From Amborella trichopoda (taxonomy: Eukaryota; Streptophyta; Magnoliopsida; Amborellales; Amborellaceae), in contig NW_006499973.1 in the NCBI RefSeq assembly GCF_000471905.2, forward strand, positions 3,453,947 to 3,517,946: a stretch of 64,000 bases of DNA, given 5' to 3'. The translations under genes and the position numbers were made by a program. This document shows, piece after piece, positions 10,854 through 22,140 of this stretch. The notes below the pieces were generated by a model. It was not told the origin of the DNA. It saw only the letters and a program-made list of their open reading frames with translations, and ran no database searches. Position 1 is the first letter of the stretch. Each line of letters starts with the position of its first letter.

Positions 10854-11093
10854 GGGATTGTACAGTATATAACCATTTACCTTTGGTACAAGAAGGTCAC
10901 AACTTGCCTTAACTATCATATGTGAAATAGGGTAGCTAGGAATATTTCATTTATTCACACAAAGCCCAAGAAAATTATCTTCGACTTTTGAGTATTGGCA
11001 AAGGCACACCTCCAGCCACCGGATTTCACATTTAATAGTTATAGCCAATTGTGCCCTTTTCGGACCAAAGGTAGATGTATTGTATACTTTCCC
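10854..11093. mobile_element. MITE copy 1, in TBP intron 1
   Basis: Starts GGGATTGTACAGTATATAAC and ends with the inverted partner ATGTATTGTATACTTTCCC. The terminal inverted repeats are about 45 bp and imperfect. A second copy lies at 16598-16829. The 3-bp GGG/CCC ends are clear; no target duplication is obvious. Confidence 0.75.
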
Positions 11094-11467
11094 ATTTCTT
11101 TATTACCTTTCAGGATGCAACATAAATTGTATAGGCACATTAGTTGAAAAGTACATAACGTAAGTCCATTGAAGAATTGGTTGCAAGGGAGATTGATAGA
11201 CTATAAAAATGGGTAAGTTAGATTAAAATTCTTTTGAAGAACTCTATAAGATTATTTCTTGTCAGACTTGGAGTATTCGGACAAGTGTTAGCTTGGGCCC
11301 TTGGAGAGTTGGATCCCGAGTCTAACTTCCAAACATTGGAGAAACCAATCACACGAACACCTTGAGTTAACATGAGTTAAAATAGAGAATAAAAAGCCAT
11401 TGAGACAACAGTATCCTATCAGATTGGAGTCTAAACAAGAGTAAAGACGTCGAAGGGGGAGACGTAC

Positions 11468-11544
11468 TGAATGGTGGGTTCTAAGCCAAGAGGACGCCAA
11501 GAGAGATCCACAAGTCGTTGTTCCTCCACAATGTTATAAGCCAT
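11468..11544 (-). pseudogene. TBP exon 1 (N-terminal tail)
   Basis: Starts at ATG 11544 (another in-frame ATG lies at 11550) and reads 25 codons ending LGLEPTIQ, matching the plant N-terminal tail that ends SGIVPTLQ at exactly the same length. The donor is CA|GTACGT, and the split Gln codon is completed by exon 2. The 5' UTR continues to an acceptor at 11602. Confidence 0.85.
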
Positions 11545-11601
11545 TGTCATACAATTAAACTTCCAAAATCAGGCACCAATAGAAAGCTCCCTTTTCCAAA
11601 G

Positions 11602-12254
11602 CTGAAAAAAAAAAACCAGCAAAAAAAGATCAACAGATTGCAAGTTTCAAAGATTTCTCACATGCTAATCTGACAGATTTATTCAAACCAATGGAACAAT
11701 GACTCTAGAATTAATCCCTCATTTCAATGGATAAAGCACATGGAATTGTTTGAACTTCAAAGAAAACCATGGCACTTACACCTCTAAAGTCAGGCAAAGC
11801 TAAAGCCCATGACAGCAACTAAGGTACACTCACAGAAAGTTAGAACGGCTGCCTATCATAACTAACTTTTGAACAACCTAAGATGGTAAAGATTGATTAG
11901 ACTATTTTTTGTTTCCGTATATGACAAGAAAAATGCATATCACAAACTAAGAAGTCTATCCCTTCATCATTTGGCCATCAAGTAAATAGAATATTAAGGT
12001 ATCAGGGCATTTCCCTTAAGGTCATGGAGACTCTTTTACCCATGTTATCCAGCACAACATCCAGCAGACACCTTATTTCCTCTATGTATTAAGTTCATCT
12101 TTGTCCAATCTCTAATACATATAATTTGAACTCTCATCCCTATTGTGCAAAACATATCTACCTATAATTGATTCATTTAGTTGAGAACTGTTCCTTCAAT
12201 AACACTTGATTGAGATGCCCCTCTAATGTTCAGAACTCCAATACCCATATAATC
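11602..12254. other. Upstream flank / possible 5' UTR intron of the TBP copy
   Basis: On the minus strand it ends in a long poly-T tract and CAG (11602), a good 3' splice acceptor, so part of it may be an intron in the old TBP 5' UTR. I could not place a 5' UTR exon or promoter. Confidence 0.4.
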
Positions 12255-12790
12255 TCTATGTGCTTGTGGGGAACAATAGTTGTTTGATCAAAGATCAGAT
12301 GGTTGAGAACCAAGAGGAAATTAACCAACAACAATACGCCTTAACCGATAATGATCTGCATTCTAAAACTTGGCTCAAGCCCCGGACTGAATTTGTGGCT
12401 GGAGCCTAGTTACTCAGCCGAGTCCACTCAAACTCAGCTCGCAACTCTAAAATTGGCCAAAAAATTCCAAAAAACTTGCAAAATATTACTAAAAAAAATT
12501 TAAAAAGAGAAAAAATCTAAAATAAGTACTATATATTAGAGTACAATACTTTTTATATTTTTAAATAATCTTAATAATTATTTTTGGTTTTACTACAAAC
12601 AAATGAAACCAAATTCCTTTGTTTAATAAGATTTTTAAGACTTGAAAACTGTAAGTACAAATTTTATGCTTAGCATAAAAATAATTTATGACTAATTTCT
12701 AGTATTTTTAAAAAGGTTAATCATTTAAAATACCTTATGACTAATTTTCAAATTTAGATGTGTGCCTTACTTCAGGACGCCTTACGTAAA
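12255..12790. repeat. Long dispersed repeat, copy 1
   Basis: Shares a long collinear segment with 17860-18545, beginning GGGGAACAATAGTTGTTTGA and ending TTCAAATTTAGA then GTGTGCCTT. It includes a GACTCGG-family end near 12370-12450. Copies are in direct orientation and visibly diverged. Confidence 0.8.
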
Positions 12791-13494
12791 CCTCACCTTT
12801 TTTCTTCTTATATCCATTGATCAATTGCAGGGTTATTCAACATGGGGACAGCGTTTTTAGATTGATTCTTGTGGTGCACTTTAATTATAGAATAATATAA
12901 AATTAACATCTTCTATAATTTTTTTTTAAAAATATTGTTTACCATAAATAAAATTTCCAGAAATCCCAAATATTAAATAATTTTTTTTTTTTAAAAAATA
13001 TATATATAGGAGGGGCTTATATACCGTCGTACAATTAGGTCAGTCGTAATTTGATGGGTTAGTTTTGTCCTACTTTATTCCCATATGAATCGATGATCTA
13101 GATTAGAAATCGCCGAGTTTTAAATCACTGATATACCTTAGTCAGGCCGTAGGTTGTCCAAGTTGGCATGACAGATATTTAAATGGAGTAATGAAATTGT
13201 TTGAAATAGATTGATAGGAGTAGTGATTATCGGGATGTCGATTTTGGTTTTTTTTTCAATTTTTTGAGCAGATCTTCTATTTGACAGTAGTCGATACAAA
13301 TGGAGTTTCCACCATCTCCTTAAGCAAGAATTTCTCTCTCCTCTCTCTCATAACTCATAGGCCTCCGTCACTCTCTTGCAATACAAAGACATCCTCTCTC
13401 TAAACAAGCTGCGATATAATAGTATAGAAAGTTATAATTTATAAATTATTTTATCCTCAAGTAGGATGGGAGTTTTTCTAAGACTAAATACCCA
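12791..13494. other. AT-rich intergenic DNA, no gene seen
   Basis: Contains poly(T) runs, a CT-rich stretch near 13325-13400 and no recognisable coding signal. Confidence 0.5.
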
Positions 13495-13865
13495 TGTATA
13501 AATTTTGGAATTTGAGATATTTTCGATTTTTAAATATTTAAAAATTGAGATATTTTTTCCCTCTAAAATTTTTTAAATGGTTGCAGTGTCTAAATTTTTT
13601 GAAATAATTACTCTGTAAAACTTAAAATTTGATTAAATTCTCTCTCTAAAATGTATTAATTATTCCTCTATCTAAAGATTCTTTTATCTATAAAAATTCA
13701 ATTTTAAGATTGTTTCTCTCTCTAAAAATTTTGAAAAATCTCCGTCTAAAATTTGAATTTTGAGATAGTTTCTTTCTCTAAAAATTTTTAGATAGATTCT
13801 CTCTAAAAACTATGAGATAATTTTCCATCTAAAACTTGAAATTTCATACAATTTCGCTCTTGAAA
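13495..13865. repeat. Irregular tandem repeat of CTCTAAAA units
   Basis: About nine loose units combine TTCTCTCTCTAAAA with AATTTTGAGATA. Unit length varies around 35-45 bp, and the units are too diverged for a fixed period. Confidence 0.65.
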
Positions 13866-14185
13866 ATCATCCATATTTAACAAGCACCAACAAAACGATG
13901 AACTAAATGAGAAGCCAAGAATTGTTGTCAACTTTTTCAAGAAAAAAGCAAAAAACAAGAAGCCAAGGATTTGGGAGAATTAAGAAAAAAAAGAAACTAA
14001 AGACATTGCTACAAGCTTACCTAGACAGAACTGAGAAAAACCAGGGCAGACGTATTTCTCTCTCTCTTTCGAATTACTCAGATTTCTTTCTCTTTCTCTC
14101 TAACACTCCCTCAAAATGGTCCGCTGAAAATAAAAGAGTGAATTACGTAATTTATAAGCCGTTGTCTTAGGTTTTAAAGATAATA
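13866..14185. repeat. Dispersed repeat, copy 1 of a direct pair
   Basis: Matches 15128-15485 in the same order: ATTTAACAAG, GAAGCCAAGAA, TTGTCAACTTT, AACCAGGGCA, CGTATTTCTCTC, CTCCCTCAAAA and ATTTATAAG. The two copies are about 1.26 kb apart. Confidence 0.8.
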
Positions 14186-14230
14186 GAATGTTCTAAAGAC
14201 AATATAATTTGGAAGAGGAAGAGTTAAATA

Positions 14231-14315
14231 ATTAAAATAGGATTTAAATTTTAGAAAATTAAAATAAGATTTAAATTTCAGAAAATTAAAATAGGATTCA
14301 AATTTTAGAAAATTA
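14231..14315. repeat. 27-bp tandem repeat, about three copies
   Basis: Units start at 14231, 14258 and 14285 with ATTAAAATAGGATTTAAATT, differing at one to three bases, followed by a partial fourth. Confidence 0.9.
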
Positions 14316-14624
14316 AATACCCAAATAATCTGGGATTTTATTTTTAGAAAATTAAAGTTCCATTTTTTTGGGTTTTTATTTTCCATTAGAAAATAATAAA
14401 AAATATAAAAATAAAATAAAGGAAGCAACACAAAATAAAACTAAAAGTAACTTTAAAAGGTCCAAATATGCTTAAAGAAAAACAAGGAAAAATAGATCTA
14501 GACAAATTTGATAAATAGTTGTGGATAGCAAAGAATAGAAAGTGCTTTGGCCATGGATACTTATTTTTACTTTTTCTTTTTCTTTTTATATTATTACTAA
14601 AATTCCCCCATCAGAAATTGATTA

Positions 14625-14865
14625 TTCAAAATCCATTTTTTACTACTTTTTTAAACTCATTAAGATGTGTTTTGTTTAATTTTACTTTTAACTTATTTTC
14701 CTACTTCTAGGGCTTTTTTATATTTTTTAATATTTTTTTCACTTTATCGAGACCCGGCCCGACTCGGTTCAAGTAACTTTGACTCGACCTGAGTTACTCG
14801 GCTCAGACATGGGTCAAGTCCCGTCCTTGAGTCTTGGTTTTGAACATTGATATTGACAAACCCTT
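14625..14865. repeat. GACTCGG-family dispersed repeat
   Basis: Contains GATGTGTTTTGTTTAATTTT followed by CCGACTCGGTTCAAG and GAGTTACTCGGCTC, then GTCCTTGAGT. It is collinear with the right half of 5560-5905. Confidence 0.55.
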
Positions 14866-15127
14866 TTACTTTATGTTAAGTGAAAAATTAACCAACTAAT
14901 AAATGAAAAATTAACAAAAAAAATGAAAAGAAAAACTACAAATACAATGCACTTAAATCGTTATCTAAGCGAAAATGCAATAAAAGAAGAATCTAAACTT
15001 GTTGTTACTCTAAACTTCTATTGCATAACTTGAGAAAGATCCGAAAGACTTAACAGAAGGGGTTGTTGACTGCATAAGAGCAAATGAGAGTATGAGACCC
15101 CTAAAGCATGGAATACATTGAATAAAA

Positions 15128-15485
15128 ATATTCATATTTAACAAGAACCAACAAAAAAGATGAACTGACTAAGAAGCCAAGAACTATTGTCAACTTTCTA
15201 ACAAAAAAAGAAAAAAAAAACAGACACCAACGATTTACCGTTGAAGAGAAGAAGAAGAAAAAGACTGAAATCACACAAAAAAAAGGAAAGAAAAAAAGAA
15301 AAAAAGAAAAAAAAAAAAGCTTGCCTTCTCTGGTGAAAACCAGGGCACGTATTTCTCTCCCTCAACTTGCTTCTTTATTTCTCTTTCTCTCTCTAACTCT
15401 CCCTCAAAACGCTCAGGTGAAAGGAAATAAAAGGGTAATATGTCTTAATTTATAAGTTGTTGTCATAAGATCTAAAGAATTTATT
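15128..15485. repeat. Dispersed repeat, copy 2 of a direct pair
   Basis: Collinear with 13866-14185 but with an expanded A-rich tract at 15240-15320. Confidence 0.8.
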
Positions 15486-15496
15486 AGGGTTTATCA

Positions 15497-15725
15497 TACA
15501 AGAAAATTAACGACCCAATCAATGTAGGATTTAGGGTTTAGTTTAACTAGACCCTATTGATCAGGAATTTTAGGATGCAATTATTTCTTCTTGATTTAGA
15601 TAAGATTTGGACAAAAGCTTTATCGTCAAAGAAAATTAAAGACCCAATAAATCTAAGATTTAGGGTTTACCCAATCGATTAGGGCTTAGGATGCAATCTT
15701 TTCTTCTTGGATAAGATTTGCACCG
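15497..15725. repeat. Tandem duplication with telomere-like TTTAGGG motifs
   Basis: Two diverged copies of about 125 bp; GAAAATTAA then GACCCAAT at 15502 and 15630, both followed by ATTTAGGGTTTA. These are isolated telobox-like motifs, not a telomere array. Confidence 0.75.
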
Positions 15726-16597
15726 TTTTTATTCGGTTTTTCGTTAGTTTATATTAAGAGATGGCCTTCTATGTGATACGTGGCTCTTGGTCTCAGTCAT
15801 AAGATCTGAATAGATGGCTGAGATGGCTTGAGTCACAATGTAACAAGCTAGTATTTAACCGTCAGATCTTGATCTAACGGCTCATAGTGTTTTATTTTTT
15901 ATTTTTATTTTTATTTTATAGATAATTTTGAAGCTACATTTGGGGCATCCATAGATCTAACAAGGACGCATATGATAAAAATATTATCAAAATATTTTTG
16001 GTGATGAAAAATTACCAAAATACTTCTGAAAATTGCAAAGGCATTTTAGTTATTTATTTTTACATAATTTTTATTTTTTATAGGTTCGCCTTAATTTTCT
16101 GATGGGATGCCCAAAATTTTATCAAAAATGTTGTGGATAAAACACAAAAATAAAATAGTATTTGACATGACATTATGGTATTAATAGTCGTGACCGTTCA
16201 ATTTAGATTGAACGGCTAAGAAGTGGGGTTGCATGTAACTTATATATTGTTGGGTTCACATAGAATCATTTCCCTTATGTTAATACTTCCAACTTCAAAG
16301 TGTAAATATTTTCTAGCAAAAAAAATAGAACCCAATTTTTCTTTTGATATACATAAATATATCGTACAAACTCCTGAAATTTCTAAAATCTACATAAACA
16401 ATTTAAGGAAACTCATGGAAAAATCCTACATAAATATCAAAATTCTATAAAAAATTGATTTTAAGGTAGTCAGCATTATGAGGATCCAAGAATCACTTAA
16501 TTCTAAAATACAATTTGAAAGTTATAAACACAAATTTTTTGAAATTTTTTGCTTTAATCCCTTCTACAATGCGAACCATGTCATGCACTATTGTTTA
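15726..16597. other. Intergenic DNA with two palindromes, no gene seen
   Basis: Palindromes CCGTCAGATCTTGATCTAACGG (near 15861) and CCGTTCAATTTAGATTGAACGG (near 16196) are perfect or near perfect. Such CCGTTAGAT motifs are common in plant repeats. No coding signal is seen. Confidence 0.5.
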
Positions 16598-16829
16598 GGG
16601 ATTGTATAAAATGAGACCATTTACCTTCGGTACGAGGTAGTCACAATTATTTACAACCATCCGATGTGAAATTTGATACTTTAGGTACATAACTAAGTTC
16701 GAAAAAAATTCTTTTGAAGTTTGAGCTTGGTCAATAGAATAAATGCAACCACCCAATTTCACATCCAATGGTCAAGACTAATTGTCACCACCTTGTCCCA
16801 AAAATAAATGGTTTCATTCTATACTTTTT
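16598..16829. mobile_element. MITE copy 2
   Basis: Starts GGGATTGTATAAAATGAGAC and ends with the inverted partner TGGTTTCATTCTATAC. The inverted ends run about 48 bp, through ACCATTTA and TCACAATT. Same family as 10854-11093. Confidence 0.8.
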
Positions 16830-17186
16830 CTATTTATGCGATGTGGATTGCATCACAAGCCCAAAAGCACCGTGAAATGTCTTGGAGACATCCACATTTA
16901 AGTGCAGGATGAAATCCCACAACCCGCTCCAAAAAAAAAAAAAAAAAAAATAGAAGAAGAAGAAGAAGGAAAAATTAAGGCGAGGTTGAGTTATTTCAAG
17001 TTGAGTGTACAACTTGAGGTATGTTAAAAACAATTAAAAATCTAAAATATTGTAAACAGTATGAGTGTGTTGTATAGTGTTATATAAATTATTTGTATAT
17101 GATTTGGATGTTTTTGGCACATATTGATGAGTGTTTTTTTGTCATAACTTCTAGTTTTACATTTTGTTTTTTAAGATTTTTTTTTA

Positions 17187-17387
17187 AGAGTATGATTCTA
17201 TGATACCCTACCACACCTATGTGTGTAGGACCTCAAAGGATCATCATTAAATTTGGTATAGATCTCTAAAAAAGTTATCACATGAGTGTGGGACTTGAAT
17301 TTTCTATAGATCTGTGCCAAACTTAATGGTGATCCTTTGGGGTCATACATACATAAATGTGGGAGGGTCTTATCGGATTATTACTCT
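17187..17387. mobile_element. MITE, long inverted repeat family
   Basis: About 80 bp at each end form an imperfect inverted repeat: AGAGTATGATTCTATGATAC on the left against AGAGTAATAATCCGATAAGA on the reverse complement of the right, both going on through CAAAGGATCA. Total is about 200 bp, so nearly the whole element folds back on itself. Confidence 0.85.
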
Positions 17388-17859
17388 TTTTTTAAAATGT
17401 CCCTAACTATAAATCAGGTTTTTAATCTATTTTTCATTACGTTTAGAAATATATCTCGACCTTTTCATGTTACTTTTAATTGTATTTTATTCTAAAATAC
17501 TATTTTATTTCTACATATTTTCAAATTTTTCTAGGACATTTTGGCTAAGTACAAGACTCGGTCGACTTCTCAACCGAGTAATTTCGTCCAAGGGCTGGGT
17601 CCCTTCACTGGGGCGATCTTCTAGGACTGATAATGGCTAACAACCTTTAAATGCAGTTCATGATGCTTCACATGAGATCCCTTACATGAATTTGAGTAGT
17701 GTAAGCTTGCACATATTGAAATACTTGAACTAAACAAATAAAATAATAAATGAAAAATTCTCACATAATAACAAATTGAAATTCTCACCCTTTGTTCATT
17801 ATGTATTTCTATAAAATAATAAATTAAAAACTTTTCTAGGGGTTCAGGACTCCCATACT

Positions 17860-18545
17860 CATTTGGGGAACAATAGTTGTTTGATCAAAGATCAGATGGT
17901 TGGGAGCCAAGATGAAATTAATCCACAATAATACACTTTAACCAAAAATGATCCGTGTTCTACAACTTGGTTCAGGCCCCAGGGCCGAGTTACTCAATCG
18001 AGTCCACTCGGACTCGGTTTGCAACTCCAAAATTGGCCAAAAATCCAAAAACAATTTATAAAATATTATTTAAAAATTTAAAAATGAGCAAAAATATAAA
18101 TAAATAATAAAAATTAGAATGTAGTACTTATTACATTTTTAAATAATCTTTATAATTAAATTTTCCTTTACTACAAAAAAAAGAAACAAAATTCCTTTGT
18201 TTAATATGAATTTTAAGAATTAAAAACTGTAAGTACAAATTTTATGCTTTAAAATATTTTATAACTAATTTCTAGAATTTGATTTCTGAAATTTGTATCA
18301 TTCTTGACTCATTTTACATTTATTTTTAATAGGCTTCTGAAATATAAAGATAGATTGAAATTTACCATGAAATTTTTATGATTAAATTTCATTGACAACT
18401 CATTTTCCTAATTTTAAAGAATATTTAAATATAAATGGTAATATTTTTATTTACAAAAAAAATTAATCATTTAAAATACCTTATGACCAGTTTTCAAATT
18501 TAGAGGTGTGCCTTGCTTTATAAAGATGACGCTTTTTCCTGGTTA
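17860..18545. repeat. Long dispersed repeat, copy 2
   Basis: Collinear with 12255-12790, but with extra sequence near 18280-18460. Contains the GACTCGG-family end at 17985-18030. Confidence 0.8.
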
Positions 18546-18769
18546 AGATGATTAATTGTAGCAGCCTTTTTAGATTGATTCTTGAGCACTTTAATTATAA
18601 AGTTTTTAAAAAAATCTTGGATATGGTCCTGCGGGAACATATACTTCTTACGCCAATAAAAGTGGGGTGATCAACTACGCTTATCATAAATAAGGATTAA
18701 AAGATAAATATCCTATCCTCTATCCCCCATCCAAACGTTTACGTATGCAATAAATGGGAAGTAACCTAG

Positions 18770-18889
18770 ACAGTGAAAATCTCAAACAGCACTGTGAGCA
18801 AAAATAGATGAAAATGGTGGACATGACCGCGGAGTCATGGGTAAAAGAGCCCAGAAATAACACTAGTTGGTGAAATCTGTCTTCATGGC
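18770..18889 (+). repeat. Hairpin-GTAAAA module preceding unit U1
   Basis: Contains CACTGTGAGCAAAAATAG and a hairpin CATGAC...GTCATG (18822-18839) followed by GGGTAAAAGAG. The same kind of module precedes U4 (49150-49450) and U5 (59510-59850), and lies at 31185-31360 and 53050-53420. It marks the first block of the large LTR family. Confidence 0.6.
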
Positions 18890-20273
18890 GCCAGGGTAGT
18901 CTTCGCTAAACCCCTTGACATAGGACCAAACTTTCGGGTTGGGTCAGAACCTCCCGACTGGACCCTACTAGATGGGACCCACAGAAGATACCTTCAGCAT
19001 CAAAAGCAAACTTGGTGTAGCAGCAAACAACGCCGAGTGAAGGTTCGTAGCATTTGGCCTTCCAAAAAGGGCTGGTTCTATACGAGGAGGTCTTGACAAA
19101 GGCCTCATATTCAAGAACTGCAGATAGTCTCTTGAGGGTGTGGACTTCGACAAAGATCCCTCAAACTTCTTGAATGATTGCAGTTCTCGATTATCTCGAA
19201 GCACAACATTTGGCGGCGCATGTTGTTGGAAGGTATTTTTCATCAACATAGGGCCCCTGCTCAATAAAGGCCTAGCAAGTAGTGAAAATTTCGATAGTCC
19301 CAGAACAGCCCTAGAACTAGCCAAGATCTTCATAAGGTCTCTCAAGAGTCTCCTGCCAAGGTCCGTCACATTCCGGCATGTCTAAGGCAGTGCAGACTGA
19401 GAAATAGTTCTGGCAAAATGGGCCTCAACACCCTAAAACGGACCCCTATAACTAGAGCTACACTTTTAGCATCTCAAATTGCTGTGGGGACTACCACCAT
19501 TGGATCCGGCATGGTTGAAAACTCCCAGGGGTCAAGTTTTAGCCCAAACGGATACTCCAAGAAGAAGTTATAGGCGAAAGAGTGCGAAAGAGTTCAAAAA
19601 ATTCAGCAGCGTCGTACCTCGTTTGAACAGCCAAATCACACCGCTCGCGAGCCCGATCGATAAGAGACCAATTCCATTTCGGGTGTAAGGTCTTGAGCCA
19701 TCTTTGACCCTAACCCCGTACATGATGAACGGTCAGATTCTGCACATGAAGCCGACGAACAGACTGTAAATTCCATCGTCGGAATCCTTGATTCCGACCA
19801 AATTTCCGAACTTGCAAAATCTTCGTTTGAGCACTGAATCGAGCTGCATTTGGTACCCCGTGATCGTAGCGGCATGCTTAGTGTTATTCACCAAAGAAAA
19901 AAAAGAAAAACTTCAAGGAACGAGCACACCATCGATCCAAACTTTCAAGATCTATTCAAATTTCAAGTCACGTGATCGTGCACCAAAAACACGATGCATG
20001 GCTCGAAGTTGGTATCAAATCATCCTCATGCCGACCCTACAAGAAAACAATCATCTTATGACCAATCGGGCATCAGAACGATTCCGGATCAGCCATGCAA
20101 GATCACGCAAGTCCTAGGGCAACATAGGGACAACTCTGGAATTCTATAACTTGTTATGAAGGGGCAAATCTGTCATTTTATACTTATTTTCTATTTTTTT
20201 TAAGTCAATTTAATCTTAATTTCCAACAATTAGGGTTGTTTTTGATCATCCACCCATGTTTGGGGCACACTTC

Positions 20274-20279
20274 TATATA
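20274..20279 (+). promoter_or_regulatory. TATA box of unit U1
   Basis: TATATA lies in the context CACCCATGTTTGGGGCACAC then TTCTATATACAC. The same context and TATA recur in U3 and U4, and in altered form in U2 and U5. Confidence 0.6.
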
Positions 20280-20542
20280 CACGTACTATCATTGTATGCA
20301 GAAAAAGATATAGAGCATATACAGAAGAAAAGGCACAGTGACATACACATACAATAGAGAGTTTTCATTTAATACAAGTTTCTCTTTCTTACTATTGTTG
20401 TGTCACTCTTGAGAGAGAGAGTGAGGTGCGAGAAACTTTCGACCGGTACCTTTAGGGTTGAGATAAATTTTCTCTCTCTTCTTTTTTTTTTCTTCTTTTC
20501 TCTCCCTTCTCCCTCGACTTCATCTGAGTTCCTCGCAAGGGC

Positions 20543-20571
20543 CATGCATGGCAGTGGCAGTGACGTGCATG
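20543..20571 (+). repeat. Hairpin in the CT-rich zone of U1
   Basis: CATGCATGG and TGCATG flank CAGTGGCAGTG. The stem is CATGCA/TGCATG. It corresponds to hairpins at 31602, 37190 and 51842, which have different arms. Confidence 0.65.
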
Positions 20572-21293
20572 CGTCTCCCTTGGTCTCACAGGTCATGCAG
20601 GGTGATATCAGTACCATGCGTGAGCCTTCTTCCCCTTCTCCTCGTCTGTTGCTTTCTCCCAGTGAAGTTTGTAGACGGTGCTGCTCATCGCTGCCCACAG
20701 CCATAACTATGACGTCTTGGTGATGAACCCAGACGGCGAAGCTTGTTGCCACTTGCAGGGGTCTTCCTTTACTGTACTTCTAGTTCAGAAGGCGATATCC
20801 ATCGCCGCCCACTAGAGGTCTTGACAACACCCATAGCCGTCTGCGAGCTTCTTTCGCGTGTCCGGTACCCATCGCCGTTCTCCCCTATGTCCCACGCCTA
20901 TCGCTGTGCGACCTAGTAGAAACCATCACCGAGTGCCTCATCCGGAATCAGTGCCGTCTGTAAGGGATGTGTCGTCTCCTCGCGTTGCCCAACAGTGATG
21001 CTTGTTGATGTCCGGACCTCCCCTTGCTTTGCCGTCTCACCCTCTTCTCTTCACTCCTTGCTCTTCTCGCTTGATTGAGGGTAGACTTAGCTTAACACCG
21101 CCGTGCTGACCTTGGTTTCGAGTAATATTGCCGTCGTGCTGGTCATGTGAACCACGCCCATCTTGCTAGCACTCCGAGTCGATGACTTCTGGCCGTCATA
21201 CTAGTCTCGCCCCTCCGTCAAGTTCTTTTCTCCTTTCTATCTTTCATCTAACCTTGTACTTCATTGTCTTCTCATATGAATGTGCATTACCCT

Positions 21294-21327
21294 AAGACAA
21301 GGGTGGGTCCTTCAACCCACTTGCCTT
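21294..21327 (+). other. 3' end hairpin of U1
   Basis: AAGaCAAGGGTGGG and CCCACTTGcCTT can pair. The same hairpin lies at 35420, 37886 and 52594, always about 300 bp before the unit end. It may serve RNA 3' end formation or packaging; that is inference. Confidence 0.55.
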
Positions 21328-21852
21328 ACAAATTAACCATAGAAATGTTGGGAAGAAAAACAAGAGGATTACAAGTCAAAGGAGGTGATTCCGAACCCGC
21401 TCAAGCAGCTGTGGGGCCTTCGTTGTGATCCAAGAGGGCGTTCACATGAGTCAGCCCGAGTAAGTCACGAACTCACTTAAGTTTTAAGAGAGCGATCTCA
21501 AAATCCCAGGTTCACCAGAAACCCGAGACACGTGCCACCAGATCACCTAGATCCGGAGGGCGAGATCAAGGCACCTAACCAGTGTCCCTTATGCGACTTG
21601 CGAGAGCAATGTTGGGGGCTGGACACACAGGGTGGTTAGATGGCGACCCTGCGCCTATCTATTTTTTGGCATTGGAACTTGAAGGTGTTGTTGGTATGCT
21701 TCCAGCGATTCTCGAGATAGATGAATGATTGACCAATTCCGTTCCTGGTTTTGTATAGACGGATGAGCATGCTTGGCTTTATTAGAGCCGATTGTGCATA
21801 CCTTCAAATCGAGGTCAACAAAAAGGTCTTCAATTCCTAGTTCTTTTGTGTG

Positions 21853-22137
21853 TTAAGGTGCGGAAGAAGAATTCTCGATCGTTGGGGAATCAAGGATCAC
21901 ATTTGGCCGTTTTGAAGGCTGGGCATCGAGAGGATCGAGGCTTTGAATGCCTCCAGATACAAAGCTTGAAAAGCATGAAAGCTTCATCTGGCTTTGTAAT
22001 AAAGTGAGAGAACACCTGAGTCCTCTTCGATCCCCGTTTTCAGTTTTGGCTTGGGGTGATTCAGAGATTGCCTCCGTTACGCCTTGCCCTTGACTCCCTA
22101 AGCCTTGGCATGGTTGGAAGCCTTGGGAGAAACGCAT
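21853..22137 (-). pseudogene. Possible G-patch tail after protease
   Basis: Reads GFQPCQGLGSQGQGVTEAIS, resembling the glycine-rich G-patch found after protease in some plant gypsy polyproteins. It lies directly downstream of the protease frame, separated by one stop. The similarity is short and the call is tentative. Confidence 0.4.
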
Positions 22138-22140
22138 CTG

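Larger units (their letters stand above)
7266..11601 (-). pseudogene. TATA-binding protein (TBP) gene copy, eight exons, decayed
   Basis: Eight blocks on the minus strand translate to the plant TBP protein in order, with splice sites between them: exon lengths 77, 88, 72, 51, 45, 93 and 102 bp, then a last exon. Joined they give about 197 codons, the usual length of the short plant TBPs. TBP binds the TATA box in the nucleus and nucleates initiation by the RNA polymerases. All four Phe positions that kink DNA are kept (RFAA, LIFAS, ELFP, LIFAS). Signs of death are an in-frame TGA in exon 4, a GT-to-AT donor after exon 6, clustered changes in the second repeat, an 87-bp tandem duplication over the exon 6 acceptor, and a run-on C-terminus. 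Introns are kept, so it came from DNA duplication, not retroposition. A poly-T tract and acceptor at 11602 suggest a 5' UTR intron. Confidence 0.93.
18890..21640 (+). mobile_element. LTR-like unit U1
   Basis: First of five copies of a long repeated unit. Shared landmarks are: AAAGCAAACTTGGTGTAGCA (19002), AAGCACAACATTTGGCGGCG (19199), CATGTCTAAGGCAGTGCAGA (19377), a TATA box (20274), a CT-rich zone with hairpins (20460-20660), a hairpin at 21294-21327 and the end GATCACCTAGATCC...GGCACCTAACC (21541-21580). A TGGCGACCCTGCGCC stretch at 21641 resembles gypsy primer binding sites. Promoter near the middle and direct repetition point to an LTR, but exact termini are not proven. Confidence 0.65.

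Noticed and set aside
11288-11500. Minus-strand open frame of 70 codons
   Set aside because: It overlaps TBP exon 1 in another frame and runs into intron 1; no similarity seen.
7266-11601. Functional TBP gene
   Set aside because: Exon order is intact, but the TGA in exon 4, the AT donor after exon 6 and the duplicated acceptor make a normal protein unlikely; sequencing error in all three is improbable.
15497-15725. Interstitial telomere
   Set aside because: Only two or three isolated TTTAGGG motifs within a duplicated segment, not a tandem telomere array.
21640-21660. Primer binding site right after U1 (TGGCGACCCTGCGCC)
   Set aside because: Suggestive of a gypsy PBS, but no matching sequence follows U3 or U4, so I did not list it as a feature.
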